A DNA stretch of 64,000 nucleotides, taken from Anaerolineae bacterium (GTDB taxonomy: Bacteria > Chloroflexota > Anaerolineae > Aggregatilineales > J027). Below, piece after piece: positions 42,833 to 54,468 of the stretch (position 1 is its first letter; every line of letters begins with the position of its first letter). A program made the translations under genes and the position numbers. The stretch spans positions 340,057-404,056 of the forward strand of contig WBUL01000001.1 of assembly GCA_008933735.1 (NCBI GenBank), written 5' to 3'. The notes beneath the pieces were generated by a model. It was given only the letters and a program-made list of their open reading frames with translations. It was not told the DNA's origin and ran no database searches.

Positions 42833-43954
42833 ATGACAAAAAAACAATCTGGTTACATAGCGGTTGTGTTATCGCCCATTTTCCTGGGTCTATCCCCCAT
42901 TTTTGGCAAATTGGTGCTGGAAAGTGGCACCGACCCTCTCACCGTTGCCGCCATGAGAAACACGCTTGTTGCAGTGTTCCTGTGGACTTTTTATGCGATC
43001 TTCTGGCGGAAATATATTTACATTTATCCGGCTGGCCTCATCGCTTGCATAGCGATTGGTGTCACCAATGGCATTGGCTCGATTTTTTACTATTCCGGCC
43101 TGAACAACCTGGATGCATCCGTTGCCCAGCTCCTCAACAGCAGCTACCTCGCTTTTGTCCTGATCCTGACCCGGCTAGGCGGCGCAAAATTTGGCACACG
43201 AACCATCAGCCGGGTTTTTGTAGCGCTGTTCGGTATTTTCCTGATTACTGGCGGCCTGACCGGCGATAACACCTGGCTTGGTATTGGTCTGATGACTGGA
43301 AACGCCATGTTGTTCGCCGGAACCGTTGTTATGAGCCAGCGCATTCTGTACGAAATGCCTGCCCAGACGGTGACCCTGTATGTGATGTCGGCGATGGCAT
43401 CAGTGGTGCTCATTTTTCGACTGTTCTATGGCATTTTTAATCCTTCATGGCCTTTGCTTTCCATGGACGCGGTGCTGGCATTGGGCGCCTTAACCGTCAC
43501 AATGGCGCTGTCTCGGCTGTTTTTATTCTCTGGCATTAAAGGCGTAGGCAGCCTGCAAACGGCGCTGGTGGCGATTGCTGAAACTGCCGTCGCGGTTTCG
43601 GCGGCGTTTATAGTGTTAGATGAATCGCTCGGAGTCATCCAGTGGTTAGGGGTTGCTGCACTGACGCTCAGTCTGTTCATGCCTACCGATGAAATTGTCC
43701 TACCCGACGGGCGGCACATGGCGCTGCCAAATGTGGCGGGCGGCTTCATCTTCCAGCAGATGGCATTTACAAAAGCATTCCGCGAAAAACAGTCCCTGAC
43801 CACCCAGGAACGCGCCAGCCTGCAAACCATGCTGGGCCAGCAGGAGAAATTTACAACCGGGGAAATGAGTCAGCTCAGCACAATGCTCAGCGAAGAGACT
43901 ATCCGATTAATGGCAGAACATTTGAAGTTGGATCAGAACGATCCACGAAGCTAG
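42833..43954 (+). CDS. EamA/DMT-family transporter with a C-terminal extension
   Basis: A 373-residue ten-helix drug/metabolite transporter (two EamA repeats: residues ~10-140 and ~155-285). The N-terminus YIAVVLSPIFLGLSPIFGKLVLE and the later ALVAIAETAVAVSAAFIVLDE are typical. About 90 residues follow the last helix and are soluble (after LFMPTDEI), with LTTQERASLQTMLGQQEKF and GEMSQLSTMLSEETI segments that look helical and repeated. Most EamA proteins are near 300 residues and lack this. It follows the PLP/REC fusion after 34 bases; cotranscription is likely, perhaps exporting an amino acid. Convergent overlap of 4 bases with the next gene. Confidence 0.85.
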   Translation: MTKKQSGYIAVVLSPIFLGLSPIFGKLVLESGTDPLTVAAMRNTLVAVFLWTFYAIFWRKYIYIYPAGLIACIAIGVTNGIGSIFYYSGLNNLDASVAQLLNSSYLAFVLILTRLGGAKFGTRTISRVFVALFGIFLITGGLTGDNTWLGIGLMTGNAMLFAGTVVMSQRILYEMPAQTVTLYVMSAMASVVLIFRLFYGIFNPSWPLLSMDAVLALGALTVTMALSRLFLFSGIKGVGSLQTALVAIAETAVAVSAAFIVLDESLGVIQWLGVAALTLSLFMPTDEIVLPDGRHMALPNVAGGFIFQQMAFTKAFREKQSLTTQERASLQTMLGQQEKFTTGEMSQLSTMLSEETIRLMAEHLKLDQNDPRS

Positions 43955-44727
43955 CTGTTCTCCTCCAGCGCTGACTGGTCAGGCTTCACATCCTCTGGTA
44001 CAGACAAAAGGGGGCCAGTGGCCCCGCTGTAATGCAGGGACGCGATAATATCCTCACACTGTTTTAAGACGGCCTTGGCCTGACGGGTGTTGATATGCCG
44101 AAGGGCAGCGGCAGCGGTTTTCCGCACCATCGGATGCGGGTCTGTCCGCAGCACATCCGCCAGGGTTTCCACGCACCAATCGGCTTTTAGCTGCCCCAAC
44201 ACAGCAGCCGCGTTGCGCCGCACCTGCCATTCGGATTTTCGCAGCGCCCCCAGCAGTGACACCGAAGCAGGCGCACTGTCCAGGGCAAGCAGGGCTTCTG
44301 CGGCGGCCAGCCTGACCCCAGGCGCGAGCACGGGCGTGCGGAAGATCGCTACCAGATGCTCGACAATGGTGCGGTCATCCAGCCTGGAAAGTTCTTTGAT
44401 TGCGGCAATGCGCTCCTCGTCATTCCCCGTCTGCAAAATTTTGACCAGTTCCGCACGGTGGTCAGCCACCGGCGCAGGGCCAGGCTGGGGTGTGGTCTTG
44501 CCTTCCAGGGCTTCAATCGCGCCTGTCAAAATACCGCGCAACTCAGGATTAAACTCCCGTTCGAGCAGAAGTTTAAGCCGGGGCACGGCTTCTACCGCCT
44601 TCATGTCCCGCAGGGCAATAATCGCCCGACGGCGAACGCCAGGATCAGTTTCATCCAATGCCTTCAAAACGCCTTCTACATTACCCTGTGCGCGTAGCTG
44701 CCAGATGTTTGATTTGATTGGCGACAC
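43951..44727 (-). CDS. HEAT-repeat protein
   Basis: A 258-residue soluble protein of helix-pair repeats of the PBS-lyase/HEAT type: DPGVRRRAIIALRDMKAVEAVP, DEERIAAIKELSRLDDRTIVEHL, APGVRLAAAEALLALDSAPAS, EWQVRRNAAAVLGQLKADW and HPMVRKTAAAALRHINTRQAK. These usually make protein-protein scaffolds or, in some systems, link to phycobilin lyases; no such gene is near. Function unknown. Its C-terminal tail is short and charged. Confidence 0.85.
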   Translation of the reverse strand: MSPIKSNIWQLRAQGNVEGVLKALDETDPGVRRRAIIALRDMKAVEAVPRLKLLLEREFNPELRGILTGAIEALEGKTTPQPGPAPVADHRAELVKILQTGNDEERIAAIKELSRLDDRTIVEHLVAIFRTPVLAPGVRLAAAEALLALDSAPASVSLLGALRKSEWQVRRNAAAVLGQLKADWCVETLADVLRTDPHPMVRKTAAAALRHINTRQAKAVLKQCEDIIASLHYSGATGPLLSVPEDVKPDQSALEENS

Positions 44728-44762
44728 AAGAAATCATTCCTTCGTTCCGGGGAATATGTACC

Positions 44763-44790
44763 ATTGTACCATAAAAAATGCTTGTTTCAG
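44763..44790 (-). promoter_or_regulatory. Promoter of the HEAT-repeat gene
   Basis: On the minus strand CTGAAA, 16 bases, TACAAT with extended TG. It overlaps the divergent promoter on the plus strand. Confidence 0.4.
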
Positions 44791-44810
44791 CCGAACCTAA
44801 CGCTTATACT
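44782..44810 (+). promoter_or_regulatory. Promoter of the DUF1269-like gene
   Basis: TTGTTT, 17 bases, TATACT. It overlaps the divergent promoter of the HEAT gene, so the two may compete. Confidence 0.5.
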
Positions 44811-44843
44811 GTGCGGTAGGGATGAGAATTAGGCAGGGATACC

Positions 44844-45347
44844 ATGTCTACAACTTTGATAGCGATTTTCCCTTCACGGCAGGCCGTCATTGAGGCACTC
44901 GATCATCTCTCTACCATAGAACTCGTCGAGGTGGATAAAGCGGCTGTGGTGGCGAAAGCGGCTACAGGCGAAACCATCATCGTGAACAACAAAATTCAAC
45001 CGATAGAAGGCCGTAAAGCCGGGGGGAGCCTCGGCGCATTGATGACAGCGCTGGGGGTAGCCCATTTTGGGGCGCTGGCCTTCCCCGGCATCGGCCCGAT
45101 TCTGGCGCTTGGTGCGGGGGCAATTGTCGGCGGACTGGTGGGTGGTGCCACCGGACAATTCGCGGCGACTCTTCTGAGCGCGGGTTTCATCAAAGAAGAA
45201 GTTGACGCCCTGGCAAATCGTTTGAAGCACAACGAGGCTGCGCTGATTCTGGAATTGGAAGAACGTGACTCGCTCCCCCAACTCCGATATGAACTCAGCA
45301 AATTGAACGTAGAAGTATTTGAAAATCTCGATCCGGTTATCAGCTAA
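44844..45347 (+). CDS. DUF1269-like glycine-zipper membrane protein
   Basis: A 167-residue protein resembling the DUF1269 (COG4803) family: an N-terminal soluble domain (TTLIAIFPSRQAVIEALDHL, VDKAAVVAKAATGETI), then a glycine-rich hydrophobic segment (GALAFPGIGPILALGAGAIV and GGLVGGATGQ, a glycine zipper), then a C-terminal soluble helix (LEERDSLPQLRYELSKL). The role in the family is unknown; some members are stress-induced. Monocistronic. Confidence 0.7.
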   Translation: MSTTLIAIFPSRQAVIEALDHLSTIELVEVDKAAVVAKAATGETIIVNNKIQPIEGRKAGGSLGALMTALGVAHFGALAFPGIGPILALGAGAIVGGLVGGATGQFAATLLSAGFIKEEVDALANRLKHNEAALILELEERDSLPQLRYELSKLNVEVFENLDPVIS

Positions 45348-45351
45348 CAAG

Positions 45352-45370
45352 GGGCAGGCCATGCCTGCCC
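45352..45370. terminator. Bidirectional hairpin between convergent genes
   Basis: GGGCAGGC - cat - GCCTGCCC, between the DUF1269-like gene and the convergent propeller gene. No T-run on either side, so it may work as a stem-stop or transcript end stabiliser. Confidence 0.45.
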
Positions 45371-45391
45371 TTCGCCCATAAAACTGAAAAT

Positions 45392-46852
45392 CTATTTTGC
45401 TGGCGTAGCGGTTACCGGCACAATCGACGAACTCTTGGGCACCTTGTTCGTTACGGAACAAACCAGCACATTGGAAATGTCATCCAGCCGAACATACGCC
45501 AGGTAGGTGACACCAACGGGCAGTTCTACCGAGTTCAAGATTTGCCCCTCAATAGCATCCAGCATGTAAATCTGCACGGCATCCGCCCCACGCGGGGCCT
45601 GCAATGCGTAAAAAACATTCTCCGCCGCAATCACATGGGCGAATTTTAGCCCCCGCTGCCAATGACGAATCTGGGCACCCTCATGGGGATTGACCACGTA
45701 AATTCCGCCCCCACTGGTTTCAGTGTCGTCAAGACGCGGATACAAAAACAGCCGTCCATCGCGGGCTGCAATCGGCTCAATGGTCACGCCAGCCTGCCGC
45801 AGGGCTTCAGCATCCCGCAAATCCATATTCTCATAGTCGTTGGAAATGGTCTCATCCCATAGATTCCAGACAATCAGCCGCTCGCCGTTGGTCAGGTAAA
45901 ACTGGCCGAAACCTAATTCCCATACCCCTTTGTAATCGTGCGTATCAGGCATATTTTCTAAGGGGACAGCCTTGCCAAACTGATAGTCCTGAGTATCAAG
46001 CCGGGCAAGATAGCTGTTGCCACCGTCTGAAAACAACCCTATAGCATACAGGCCGTTCACTGAGGGGAAAATCGGTGCTGCCGACAGCATGTGCTGAAGC
46101 CCTAGTGTTTTTGCATCCCGGATCTGAAGATTCAGATCATCGCGGGTTAACACCCGGCTTCCATCCAGGGAAGTCATGACAAAATCACCTATTTCTGCCG
46201 GACAATGGGACGCACCAGAAAAATCCAGAACATGAGCACTCTGCATATCGCTCAACAGGATTTTTTGACCGTCCACGGTCGCCCCCAGGTGGGTCACAGA
46301 ATACCTATCTTTTTTCGTCTGGTCATCATAAATGCTGAGAACGGACACCTGCTCCAGGGTTACGGGATCAAGCAAATAGATTTCTCCCGTCTCTGTGACC
46401 GCCAGCAGAAATGGTGTCAAACTCAGGCTAACCAGGGTACGCTGCATTGCCATCTCACCTTCCGGCAACACGGAATACCATTTGCCGTCATACCCCGAAG
46501 ACCCATTTTCAATGCCAAGATAATGGACGTAGCCGCGTTCTCCTTTTTCATTTGGATAATATACGGTGCGGTCAAAAGTCTGGTAGGTGCTGCCATTTCT
46601 GAACTGGCGGACAAGGGTATAACCTTCGCTCAGGATTTCAGGAGGCTCGATTTCGCCTGCCATAAAATCCTCAAAATAACCCAGCGACAGCAGAGAAGTC
46701 AGCCCGACATCGGTAATCACGACTTCTCCTTCCAGGTCACCGCCGCTGATCAGAATACGATGCACTGTCCCTTTGGCTTGGGCATTCGGAGTGCTCCACA
46801 GCAGAAATGACAATACCAACACACTCACCAACAGCAGTTTCACGACACGCAT
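45392..46852 (-). CDS. Secreted beta-propeller-like protein of the sigma/anti-sigma operon
   Basis: A 486-residue secreted protein: signal peptide LLLVSVLVLSFLLWSTPNAQA, no lipobox. The mature part has repeated beta-propeller-like strands: LLAVTETGEIYLLDPVTLEQ, GQKILLSDMQSAHVLDFSG, GERLIVWNLWDETI, SGGGIYVVNPHEGAQIRHWQ, AVQIYMLDAIEGQILNSVEL. No catalytic motif is seen. It follows the anti-sigma gene on the same strand after about 44 bases, so it is likely a target or partner of the sigma/anti-sigma pair. Confidence 0.7.
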   Translation of the reverse strand: MRVVKLLLVSVLVLSFLLWSTPNAQAKGTVHRILISGGDLEGEVVITDVGLTSLLSLGYFEDFMAGEIEPPEILSEGYTLVRQFRNGSTYQTFDRTVYYPNEKGERGYVHYLGIENGSSGYDGKWYSVLPEGEMAMQRTLVSLSLTPFLLAVTETGEIYLLDPVTLEQVSVLSIYDDQTKKDRYSVTHLGATVDGQKILLSDMQSAHVLDFSGASHCPAEIGDFVMTSLDGSRVLTRDDLNLQIRDAKTLGLQHMLSAAPIFPSVNGLYAIGLFSDGGNSYLARLDTQDYQFGKAVPLENMPDTHDYKGVWELGFGQFYLTNGERLIVWNLWDETISNDYENMDLRDAEALRQAGVTIEPIAARDGRLFLYPRLDDTETSGGGIYVVNPHEGAQIRHWQRGLKFAHVIAAENVFYALQAPRGADAVQIYMLDAIEGQILNSVELPVGVTYLAYVRLDDISNVLVCSVTNKVPKSSSIVPVTATPAK

Positions 46853-46896
46853 AGGATTCCTCCTGATGAAATAACCTTCTACCCCTTACTACCCTC

Positions 46897-47613
46897 TCAT
46901 GGGGGAAACGTTCCCAGCGACTCAGCAATTTGTATCGCGGATTCCATTGGCAGGCCGGATTCCAGGCGGTAAGTCACATGGTAGGGGATGCCGCGCTCAT
47001 TGGTCACGCTGTTTTCCCAGATGAGCACAGGCGCTTCAACCAGAAACGCGGTTCGGCGGCGCGGCAGATTATCCTCAGTGAACCAGAGCACATGCGGCTC
47101 ATCAATCCAGACGGCTAAGCGATCTTTGACGGAGGTAACTTCCGCCCCTTCTGCCCCCTTATAGACGCTAAAATCTGAGGGGAACTGATACAGCGCCATC
47201 TCGATCTGTCCATCCTTCAGCCAGACCATGATGACCATCTGCTCGGCCTGTACAAAAACCTCATCTGGCAGCCCTTTTTCGGCAGGAAAATAGAGAGGAA
47301 AATGAACTGTGTCCCGCGCTTCTTCCAGGGTCGTTCGGCCTGCCAGACCCAACAAGGTGACATTCGGAGCCGATGTTTCGTTTTCCTCACCAATCCGAAT
47401 CTCAATTCCCCCTACCTTGAGTATGTCGATGATCGCTGCGCGAACAGGCGGAATCGCATATAGACTGCCTCCGATCAGCACGGCAATTAGCAGCACCACA
47501 GCCCATCGCAGCCTGATTTTCTGCTGTTTCACCAGCAGGCGAATTTCCGGCGTGGGGGGGTAGACGATTTTTTCAGCCGCGTGATGTAACAGTTCTTCTG
47601 TGTTCTTGCTCAT
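46897..47613 (-). CDS. Probable anti-sigma factor (single-pass membrane protein)
   Basis: A 238-residue protein with a short cytoplasmic N-terminus (residues 1-35), one membrane helix (WAVVLLIAVLIGGSLYAI) and an extracytoplasmic domain of about 180 residues, which resembles DUF4367-type domains (TTLEEARDTVHFPLYFPAEKG, IPYHVTYRLESGL). The N-terminus lacks the HxxxCxxC zinc motif of classical ZAS anti-sigmas. The gene overlaps the ECF sigma stop by four bases (ATGA). Anti-sigma identity is inferred from topology and position. Confidence 0.65.
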   Translation of the reverse strand: MSKNTEELLHHAAEKIVYPPTPEIRLLVKQQKIRLRWAVVLLIAVLIGGSLYAIPPVRAAIIDILKVGGIEIRIGEENETSAPNVTLLGLAGRTTLEEARDTVHFPLYFPAEKGLPDEVFVQAEQMVIMVWLKDGQIEMALYQFPSDFSVYKGAEGAEVTSVKDRLAVWIDEPHVLWFTEDNLPRRRTAFLVEAPVLIWENSVTNERGIPYHVTYRLESGLPMESAIQIAESLGTFPP

Positions 47614-48170
47614 ACGCTGCGGCCCTCTGCTAACACGGGATACTGCTGCTGAATGACCAACGTTAACTGTTTGAGGGCGCGGTGCAGACGCGATTTGACC
47701 GTACCGGGACGTACCTTCAACACCTCTGCGGCGTCCTCGATAGACAATCCTAAAAAATAGCGCAGATAAATAATTTCCTGTTCCGGCTCTCGTAAACGCT
47801 GGATCGCATTCAACACGGCTTCGACTTCCGCTTCCTGAATCACCTGCTGCTCAGCCGAAAAGTCAACCTCAGATTTTTGATAGGAGAAACGCCACAACGC
47901 TCGCCAGTATCGTCCCAGGTCACGACGCTGATTACGGCATAGATTCGCCGTAATTCGCAGCAGCCAGGGGCGCATCGGACGGGAAGTATCAAAGCGGTTC
48001 AGATTTTTGTAGGCGCGGAAGAAAGTTTCCTGTGTCACGTCCTGAGCGTCATCTTCATGACGCAGCATCAGAAAAGCGAGCCGAAATACGGCATCCCGAT
48101 GTTCATCAACCAGATGCTGAAACGCAAGCTCATCCCCCCTTTGCGCCTGGTGGATCCATTCTGCTTCCAT
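47610..48170 (-). CDS. ECF-type RNA polymerase sigma factor
   Basis: A 186-residue sigma factor. Region 2: EHRDAVFRLAFLMLRHEDDAQDVTQETFFRAYKNL, with LLRITANLCRNQRR. Region 4: LREPEQEIIYLRYFLGLSIEDAAEVL, then RPGTVKSRLHRALKQL. It is coupled to the putative anti-sigma gene and followed by a secreted propeller gene, the usual layout of an envelope-signal ECF unit. Confidence 0.92.
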   Translation of the reverse strand: MEAEWIHQAQRGDELAFQHLVDEHRDAVFRLAFLMLRHEDDAQDVTQETFFRAYKNLNRFDTSRPMRPWLLRITANLCRNQRRDLGRYWRALWRFSYQKSEVDFSAEQQVIQEAEVEAVLNAIQRLREPEQEIIYLRYFLGLSIEDAAEVLKVRPGTVKSRLHRALKQLTLVIQQQYPVLAEGRSV

Positions 48171-48234
48171 GCAAGCACCCTTTGAAGGATACTACCCCCA
48201 ACAGGCGGGGAGGTTCCAAATTCATGTAGGAAAT

Positions 48235-48945
48235 TCAAATCAAGTTGTAGAGATGGGCGTGATTTTTCAGCCAGTCCACGTGAACCCGGTAATTCGGGCA
48301 AAACTGTGCCACCAGCGACCAGAATCTGGCGGAATGGTCAGGCACATTGAGATGGCAAAGCTCATGGATAATAACATACTCGATGGCCTCCGGTGGGGTC
48401 ATAATCAAACGCCAGTTAAAATTGAGGTTGCCGTGCGAGGAACAGCTCCCCCAGCGTGTTTTTTGCCCTCGTATGGTGATGTTCTGGTAAGAAAAACCAA
48501 ATTTCGCGGCGAGGCGGGCGGTTTCGGGAGGAATATAGCGTTTGGCTTCGCGCCGGTACCAATTTTCAAGCGAAGCACGCACCGCTTCACGCCGGAGAGA
48601 TGGTTTTAGATTTGTTGGGATTTTGACTGCGAATATATCATCTTTGTAGATTACCGTTGCACGGTTGGCACTGGCTGCGGGGACAACCTGCAAAAGACAG
48701 TCTACCCCATAAAGCGGCACGGTTTCACCAGAAATATATTGCCGGTGCGGTGCGAATTTTCCCAGATGCTTTTGAATCCACTTCCGCTTTTCATGCAGAA
48801 TTTCATCCACATCCACTTTGGCACGGGCAGGCAAAATAACCTGCAAACCTTTCTCAGCATCGATTTTTAAGCTGATGCGGCGGGCGCGGCTGCTTTTCTG
48901 GATTGTGTAGGAAATGATCTGGTTATCAAGCTGAATTTCCGGCAA
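48235..48945 (-). CDS. YgjP-like metallopeptidase domain protein (DUF45)
   Basis: A 236-residue soluble protein of the YgjP/M48-like family. The zinc motif is YVIIHELCHLNVPDHSARFW (HExxH with a third ligand His downstream), preceded by RWGSCSSHGNLNFNWRL, a hallmark of the family. The N-terminus (SYTIQKSSRARRISLKI, then KRKWIQKHL) fits as well. Such proteins are found beside restriction systems or alone; none is here. Confidence 0.88.
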   Translation of the reverse strand: MPEIQLDNQIISYTIQKSSRARRISLKIDAEKGLQVILPARAKVDVDEILHEKRKWIQKHLGKFAPHRQYISGETVPLYGVDCLLQVVPAASANRATVIYKDDIFAVKIPTNLKPSLRREAVRASLENWYRREAKRYIPPETARLAAKFGFSYQNITIRGQKTRWGSCSSHGNLNFNWRLIMTPPEAIEYVIIHELCHLNVPDHSARFWSLVAQFCPNYRVHVDWLKNHAHLYNLI

Positions 48946-48963
48946 TTCTACTTTACTCCGAAA

Positions 48964-48990
48964 GCAACAAGGGGTGTTTAGCCCCTTGTT
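48964..48990 (-). terminator. Hairpin after the XDH operon
   Basis: CAACAAGGGG - tgtttag - CCCCTTGTTG, a perfect 10-bp stem after the XDH stop and before the YgjP-like gene. No T-run. The same core stem occurs at 13839-13864. Confidence 0.6.
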
Positions 48991-49028
48991 GATACAACCA
49001 ACCTATTTTAATTGTAGCGCAAAACCGC

Positions 49029-51821
<2,793 letters not shown>

Positions 51822-51834
51822 AACAACACCACCT

Positions 51835-52749
51835 TTACTTCAAACCCACACCTTCAGGAATCGCTTTTCCGGTGCGGGCGCGTTCAATAGCAAGCGGCAG
51901 CGTGCGGCGCAGGAGGAGTTCCATCATTTCCTGGCGGTATTCGGCTGTGGCACGGTATTTGCTGGTTCGTGGATGTACCACCTTCAACCCTGTATCAACC
52001 GCCTTCTGGATGCTGACTTCATTGGCGGGCTGCCCTTTTAAGACTTCTTCTAGCTCAGATATGCGCGTCGGGGTCGGTGCGATGGGCGCAATGCACACCC
52101 GCACCATGTCAAAATATTCTCTGGATTCATCCAGGCGTACCCAGACCGCGCAGCCCAAAATCGGCAGGGCAACTCCCTGCGGGCGCATAATCCGTTTAAA
52201 CGCGGTGGCTTCGTTTTTACCACTCAAGCGAAACCGAAACTGCAATAAAACATCGCGGGTCGAGTCCAAAAGCGACTGACCGGGACCCGTGAACATCTCC
52301 AGAATATTGACCCAACGTCGCTTACCATTCTTGAAAATCTCAACCTCGGCATCCAGCGCAACCAGCGACGTTGTGCCATCACCCGCAGGCAGGGCGTGAG
52401 CCACATTGCCCCCCAGCGTTCCGACATTACGCACCTGTGGACCACCAATCACACCGCAGCTTTCGACCAGACAGGTGGCACGCTCCACCAGCACAGGATT
52501 TTTTACAATCGGAGTATGGGCAACTCCTGCGCCAATATAAACGGTATCTTTTTCAATCTGAATAGTGCGAAGAGAAGGAATGCTTGTAATATCTATCAAG
52601 GCTGGAAAGGGGTCATGATGACCTTCTCGCATTTCGACCAGCAAATCCGTTCCCCCGGCAATGATCCGTGCTGTACCCGCATACTGCTGTAACAGGGCAA
52701 CAGCTTCGTCTACTGTGGTTGGCGTATGATAACGCTCCCAGAGCTTCAT
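51835..52749 (-). CDS. FAD-binding subunit of the XDH-type molybdoenzyme
   Basis: A 304-residue FAD subunit (CoxM/XdhB-like). Family marks: IIAGGTDLLVEMREG and VRNVGTLGGNVAHALPAGDGT (both FAD contacts), plus the C-terminal CO-dehydrogenase flavoprotein domain (FRLSGKNEATAFKRIMRPQG, later SKYRATAEYRQEMMELLLRR). AGGAG lies seven bases before the ATG. It is the first gene of the molybdoenzyme operon. Confidence 0.92.
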   Translation of the reverse strand: MKLWERYHTPTTVDEAVALLQQYAGTARIIAGGTDLLVEMREGHHDPFPALIDITSIPSLRTIQIEKDTVYIGAGVAHTPIVKNPVLVERATCLVESCGVIGGPQVRNVGTLGGNVAHALPAGDGTTSLVALDAEVEIFKNGKRRWVNILEMFTGPGQSLLDSTRDVLLQFRFRLSGKNEATAFKRIMRPQGVALPILGCAVWVRLDESREYFDMVRVCIAPIAPTPTRISELEEVLKGQPANEVSIQKAVDTGLKVVHPRTSKYRATAEYRQEMMELLLRRTLPLAIERARTGKAIPEGVGLK

Positions 52750-52846
52750 CAGCCGACTCCTATAAAAACATGTGGATGGGAACTACCGGCACTTTTCGAG
52801 GGAGAATAGCCCACGCCGCCGGGGATGGCGACCAGTAGCTTAATCT

Positions 52847-52875
52847 ATTGTAATACAGTATATTAATTTCGTCTA
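52847..52875 (-). promoter_or_regulatory. Promoter of the XDH operon
   Basis: On the minus strand TAGACG, 17 bases, TACAAT. An ATACTGTAT palindrome lies in the spacer. The -35 overlaps the stop region of the upstream SGNH gene. Confidence 0.45.
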
Positions 52876-54468
52876 CTTCCCAGGATACGCTCCTCCATAA
52901 CATCGCAGGCGGCCTCACCAATCACCCGGTAGCCCTCAGCATTCAGATGGCTGTTGTTCGGGAAAAACAAATCCAGTGCATTTCCATAGCCCACCATATC
53001 CTCGTAAAAGTTATAGACGGGCATATCCAAACTGCGAAAAATCCCTTCCACCCATTCCAGAAAAGCAGTGGGACGGGGTTCTCCTCTCCCCAATCGCTGG
53101 TAAATACCTTCGGCAGCATCCTGAAAACCGGGCGCATCCCAGGCGACTTCACTGTTCATGGGCAGGATAAACACCTGCGCGTTTTCCCATTCTGCTTTCC
53201 AGGCTTGCATGATGGCTTCAAAGGTCGGCTGATAAGCAAGAAACAGGTCGGGGAGAGGGTCAGCAAAATGCCAGAAAAAACGCACAAAAAACTTATCTTC
53301 ATCCAGCGTTTTTTGGTCAGGCGTTTCAGGAGATCGCATGTCAAAGAGACGCCGTTCAAGGGTGATATAAGCCCAACTCCAGGCTAAAGGATGGTCGGGG
53401 TCGATTGAGAAATTCAAAGAACGGTCATAATCAAGGTAATGATTGTACGCTGAAAATGCATCCTGAAATTCAATGGGGTAGATTTGGAGGGCAAAAGTCG
53501 ATGGCGAGTCTACCCGCCTGAGTTCGCCATTGTTATCCAACGTCCAGTAGGGGCGGTTAAAAGCGTAAGCTGTTTTGAACATCGAACGATCATAATCATT
53601 CGTGGAATTAAACAGCATGATCATCCAGTCAAAATCATACTGCCCTTTAACGATTTGGTTTTGAGTCAGATAGTGGTGCAGATCATAACCCCGCACACCA
53701 AGATTAATCACGACAACAGGTTGGTCAAGCCGTTCCGACAAGCAGGTTTGCAGCACGGAGTCAAAGGTTTCGTCTTTGTCCACCCCAAAACCTTCAAGCT
53801 GCGAGTCTCCCTGCACCCCAATAACAAGCGTGTCTTCGGGGATACCATCCGGTTCGGGCGCGTTGCGGTAGCCCAACGAATTGGTCACAAATTCGCCATT
53901 TCGCTGGTTTATATGACTGCGTAAACGCCAGCCCAGGTCGTCATCATACTGGGTATAACTGTCATCTTCCCAATGAGTGCGGGTACGATAGTAGGTCGAG
54001 ATCGCAACATCAACGATGACGAGTGCCAAAACCACACTGATCAGAGAGAGGAAGCCTTTGGCAGCCAGTTCCACTGCCTGTTTATAGGTTGTGCTGCTGC
54101 CCAGAATCAGGAGCAACAGCAGGCTGCCCCCGATGAGAATCGGGACAAAACCCACGTAGGTCAGGTATTCATACCACAGCCCTATTCCAGCAACTAACAT
54201 CACCATAAAAGTGGAAAAAAAAAACAAGAAACAACCAACCGTCATGCTGGCGGAGTCGGAATAGAGGCTGGCGCAGACGGGTTAGCTGGGGGTCACTTGC
54301 AAAAAAGGCGATGGTACTACCTATTACCAGAAAAACAGCCACGATGAGACAGAATAGGATTTGCCATCCATAGGGGCTGTTGGTGCGCCAAGAAATAAGA
54401 AGGCTGAGGATACCTGCCGCAGCTAATCCGTACCACAGGCCGCGAAAAGTTCTTAGCGAAATGGTCAT
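52863..54468 (-). CDS. Membrane SGNH-hydrolase-like protein, frameshifted in a 10-A homopolymer
   Basis: Two frames join into one protein if one base is removed from the A-run at 54215-54224 (T-run on the coding strand); about 534 residues. Five helices come first (LWYGLAAAGILSLLISW, then ILFCLIVAVFLVIGSTIAFF and three across and after the run). The remainder is an SGNH/GDSL-like domain: GVQGDSQLEGFGVDKDETF (block I Ser) and, near the end, FFPNNSHLNAEGYRVIGEA, the region of the catalytic His. Such proteins esterify or de-esterify surface polymers. The gene starts inside the ATPase stop (TAATG), so it is the last gene of the second BMP operon. As sequenced the protein is broken. Confidence 0.7.
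54215..54224. repeat. 10-A homopolymer causing a frameshift
   Basis: Ten A's on the plus strand inside the third membrane helix of the SGNH-like gene. Nine would restore the frame. Either a sequencing error or a slippage site for phase variation. Confidence 0.85.

Noticed and set aside
54169-54245. Treating the two frames of the SGNH-like gene as two separate genes
   Set aside because: The frames join exactly at the A10 run and together give continuous helices; two independent genes would each be truncated and overlap within a helix.
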